Of a stretch of DNA of 18,041 nucleotides, positions 16,658 to 18,041 are shown one piece after another. The DNA is from Nitrospira sp. (lineage in GTDB: Bacteria; Nitrospirota; Nitrospiria; Nitrospirales; Nitrospiraceae): the NCBI GenBank assembly GCA_015904075.1, contig JABMDH010000004.1, forward strand, positions 1-18,041. The letters run 5' to 3'. The notes under the pieces were generated by a model that did no database searches, had not been told where the DNA came from, and saw only the letters and a program-made list of their open reading frames with translations. How positions within the stretch are numbered: position 1 is the first letter of the stretch; each line of letters starts with the position of its first letter. Made by a program: the position numbers and the translations under genes.

Positions 16658-16741
16658 TTACTGGCTTTTCTTATACACGACGATCCCGCCGACCAGGATC
16701 CCGAGCATGATGACCGCGAACATTAAGAATGTGCTATCCAT
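16658..16741 (-). CDS. 27-residue single-pass membrane peptide, family unknown
   Basis: The ATG at 16741 is preceded by AAAGGAGTAACC, one of the best ribosome sites in the window. The product opens MDSTF, has a hydrophobic span (LMFAVIMLGILVGGIVVY), and ends KKSQ before TAA. This is an N-out/C-in-looking transmembrane helix with a GxxxGG-type small-residue patch (GILVGG). Peptides of this type often act as subunits or regulators of respiratory or transport complexes, but nothing here shows which. A longer frame starting near 16840 is open, but the ribosome site marks the short form. The nearest gene upstream on its strand is the cytochrome c at 17138, 396 bases away. A candidate promoter at 16932-16960 would serve it alone. 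Confidence 0.65.
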   Translation of the reverse strand: MDSTFLMFAVIMLGILVGGIVVYKKSQ

Positions 16742-16931
16742 GGTTACTCCTTTCGTTCGAACCGTGACGCAACGAAGTAATACACCATAGCAACCCCCGA
16801 CGAATCGAAACTGACTGCTCCCTCCTTTCTGTATCGGCACCTCTCTTTGGCATCACGGCAGCCTTTAGGGCCGTGCGAGATCCCAATACGCTCGGCTCGT
16901 TTACCATTCCGAGCTTGATTTATACCTAGTA

Positions 16932-16960
16932 AGTTTATGCCCGACAAATGGCCTTGTCAA
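16932..16960 (-). promoter_or_regulatory. Strong candidate sigma-70-type promoter upstream of the 27-residue peptide
   Basis: On the minus strand a perfect TTGACA (16955-16960) is followed after 17 bases by TAAACT (16932-16937, four of six matches). Transcription would begin near 16925 and give a leader of about 180 bases before the small membrane ORF. That leader contains a 6-bp stem, CACGGC/GCCGTG (16854-16875). The transcript could alternatively be mainly a small RNA. The rest of the gap 16742-17137 shows no recognisable gene. Confidence 0.5.
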
Positions 16961-17137
16961 GATTGCGTGACAGCCTCGAAACAGTGCGCAGCCCCTTATT
17001 AATCAACAGCAAATGAGGGTCTTCCATACCCGCATGACCAGATAGGAACCGTTGTTTCGTTGAAGTTCGTGAAAAGAGTTGGAAGCTGTCGGGAAACGCC
17101 TGTCGACGATTTTCCGGCGTACCCCAACTGAAGATTG

Positions 17138-17653
17138 TTACTGCTCTGGGTTGGGGTCTTTTCTGATGAACGCCAGATAGAACAAGGTATCGGCCATGTC
17201 CCGATCGCTCATGGTGAAATCTCGAAACTTGCCGGTGCTAGGATGGCCTTCCCGGATGGCGCGGGCTCGTTCCTTGTTCGTCTTCAGGCGAAGCACGCCG
17301 GGATCACGCAGGTTGGTCGGAGATAGATTCAGCCGCGCAATGCGCGCAGCGGTGTTCTCATCCATTTGTGGCAACCGATCAAGATAGCCGTCCATTCCAT
17401 GACAGTAGGAGCAGGAGCCGGTCCCGTGGAAAATATTCCGGCCTCGTTCAACAGTAGGCTTGTACTTCACACCCGGTTGTGGGACGGATGACTCGGCCCA
17501 GAGATTTTGGTCGAAGCCCGGTGCAAATACCATCCCCAGCCAGCCCACAAGGAGAATCAGGCCAAGGCTGAGGCGAAGGTCTAGATGTGTCGCGAGACGT
17601 CTTCCCTTAACATTGACCGCAGTCTGTTCTCTGACGACATCGCGCTGTTCCAT
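17138..17653 (-). CDS. Membrane-anchored mono-haem c-type cytochrome
   Basis: A 171-residue protein with one hydrophobic anchor (residues about 27-45, LRLSLGLILLVGWLGMVFA) and a periplasmic class-I-type cytochrome c domain. The haem site is CSYCH at residues 81-85, inside GRNIFHGTGSCSYCHGMDGY. The C-terminal helix FTMSDRDMADTLFYLAFI offers Met residues as the sixth ligand. It should carry electrons at the periplasmic face of the inner membrane; the partner is not visible. The start at ATG 17653 has GAGGT about 8 bases upstream, while the open frame to 17704 has only a TTG. The gene follows sodC on the same strand with a large hairpin between them. Confidence 0.85.
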   Translation of the reverse strand: MEQRDVVREQTAVNVKGRRLATHLDLRLSLGLILLVGWLGMVFAPGFDQNLWAESSVPQPGVKYKPTVERGRNIFHGTGSCSYCHGMDGYLDRLPQMDENTAARIARLNLSPTNLRDPGVLRLKTNKERARAIREGHPSTGKFRDFTMSDRDMADTLFYLAFIRKDPNPEQ

Positions 17654-17685
17654 TTGGCCTACCTCAGTACTGTCGAAACGGAGCA

Positions 17686-17716
17686 GGGATCGATCTCTTC
17701 TCAAGAGATCGATCCC
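17686..17716. terminator. 14-bp perfect hairpin between sodC and the cytochrome gene
   Basis: GGGATCGATCTCTT (17686-17699), a 3-base loop CTC, and the exact reverse complement (17703-17716). It begins 30 bases after the sodC stop and ends about 32 bases before the cytochrome start. There is no T-run on either strand, so it is not a classical rho-independent terminator. It could end or stabilise sodC mRNA, control read-through, or be a protein site, since it contains two overlapping GATCGATC-type palindromes. Confidence 0.45.
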
Positions 17717-17746
17717 GCATGTCCTACACCCTTCAGCACGTTCTCG

Positions 17747-18041
17747 TTATTGCTTGACGATCACGCCGCATGCGATCCGGGGACCGCCGGGCGCATCCTT
17801 GGTGAGTGGATCGGGCACGTACTTATCTTGAAGTTCATGGATGACAAAGGCACTGCCGTCTTTGTCGAACAGCGTATTCAGCCCATCGGCGAGCGTGACC
17901 CGGCTTGTAATGGTATAGAGCGAGCCGTTCCGGCTCTCATCAACATACAGATTCTGCAAGTCGCCAAGATGATAGGGATGATTCGCAAGCCCCGGGGCGA
18001 CTGATGCCTCCGGATTGATACCGGCATCGACATTACCGTCG
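17747..18041 (-). CDS. sodC: Cu/Zn superoxide dismutase, C-terminal part (runs off right edge)
   Basis: Periplasmic SodC converts superoxide to oxygen and hydrogen peroxide. The frame is open from base 18041 to the stop at 17747-17749 (97 codons). It shows NHPYHLGDLQNLYVDESRNG, matching the family's HH-GDLPNL block with a metal-ligand His. LFDKDGSAFVIHELQDKY follows, with the later copper-ligand His in VIH. The end, APGGPRIACGVI, includes the disulfide Cys. The N-terminal half with the signal peptide and the first copper ligands lies outside the window. The segment between the second strand and VIHELQDKY reads normally, so nothing suggests damage. Confidence 0.9.
   Translation of the reverse strand, partial: DGNVDAGINPEASVAPGLANHPYHLGDLQNLYVDESRNGSLYTITSRVTLADGLNTLFDKDGSAFVIHELQDKYVPDPLTKDAPGGPRIACGVIVKQ

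Overview
The window is a GC-rich stretch of bacterial chromosome. The content is a Gram-negative didermic one: an MlaA lipoprotein, an RND metal-efflux adaptor and pump, a secreted Cu/Zn superoxide dismutase, a membrane-anchored c-type cytochrome and [NiFe]-hydrogenase maturation genes. Protein style and gene mix remind me of Nitrospirota (Nitrospira-like), but this is an impression, not something I could test. I saw no rRNA, tRNA, CRISPR array, intact transposase or replication origin.

Layout. Positions 1-5270 are a region of broken genes, mostly on the minus strand. In minus-strand transcription order they are: the C-terminal stub of hypF, an intact hypC, the remnant of a KilA-N domain gene, a frameshifted hypD, the C-terminal half of a P-type cation ATPase, and the start of an unidentified secreted protein that leaves the window at base 1. 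A plus-strand aldehyde dehydrogenase (4049-5266) has lost its N-terminus at the point where it meets the hypF stub. A 49-base run of seven degenerate heptamers lies where hypD ends, next to the truncated ATPase. Positions 5348-9410 hold ordinary accessory genes: a secreted NTF2-like protein, a ferritin-like protein, a yceH (DUF480) fragment fused to the tail of a small membrane protein, an isoprenylcysteine-methyltransferase-family membrane protein, a stand-alone macro-domain protein, and a secreted TPR plus formylglycine-generating-enzyme-like protein. Positions 9824-14128 (minus) are a CusB/CzcB adaptor lipoprotein overlapping by 4 bases a CusA/CzcA pump gene that carries an internal deletion and frameshift. 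Divergent from it is a glutathionyl-hydroquinone reductase (14311-15255), then mlaA (15447-16382). The right end carries a 27-residue membrane peptide with an excellent ribosome site and its own candidate promoter, a mono-haem cytochrome c, a strong 14-bp hairpin, and the C-terminal part of sodC running off the right edge.

How the genes fit together. The hyp genes are the leftovers of a hydrogenase maturation set (HypF makes the cyanide ligand precursor; HypC and HypD assemble Fe(CN)2CO). With HypF reduced to 114 residues and HypD frameshifted, this copy cannot work as written. The metal-efflux pair would export heavy-metal cations, but the pump subunit is also broken. At least eight coding sequences in 18 kb are interrupted, mostly by deletions. 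That points either to an actively decaying accessory region or to systematic assembly or consensus errors, and read mapping would separate the two. I did not find a convincing undescribed system. The most interesting items are the KilA-N remnant inside the hyp operon, the head-to-head hypF/aldehyde dehydrogenase breakpoint, the heptamer array at the hypD/ATPase junction, and the 27-residue membrane peptide.
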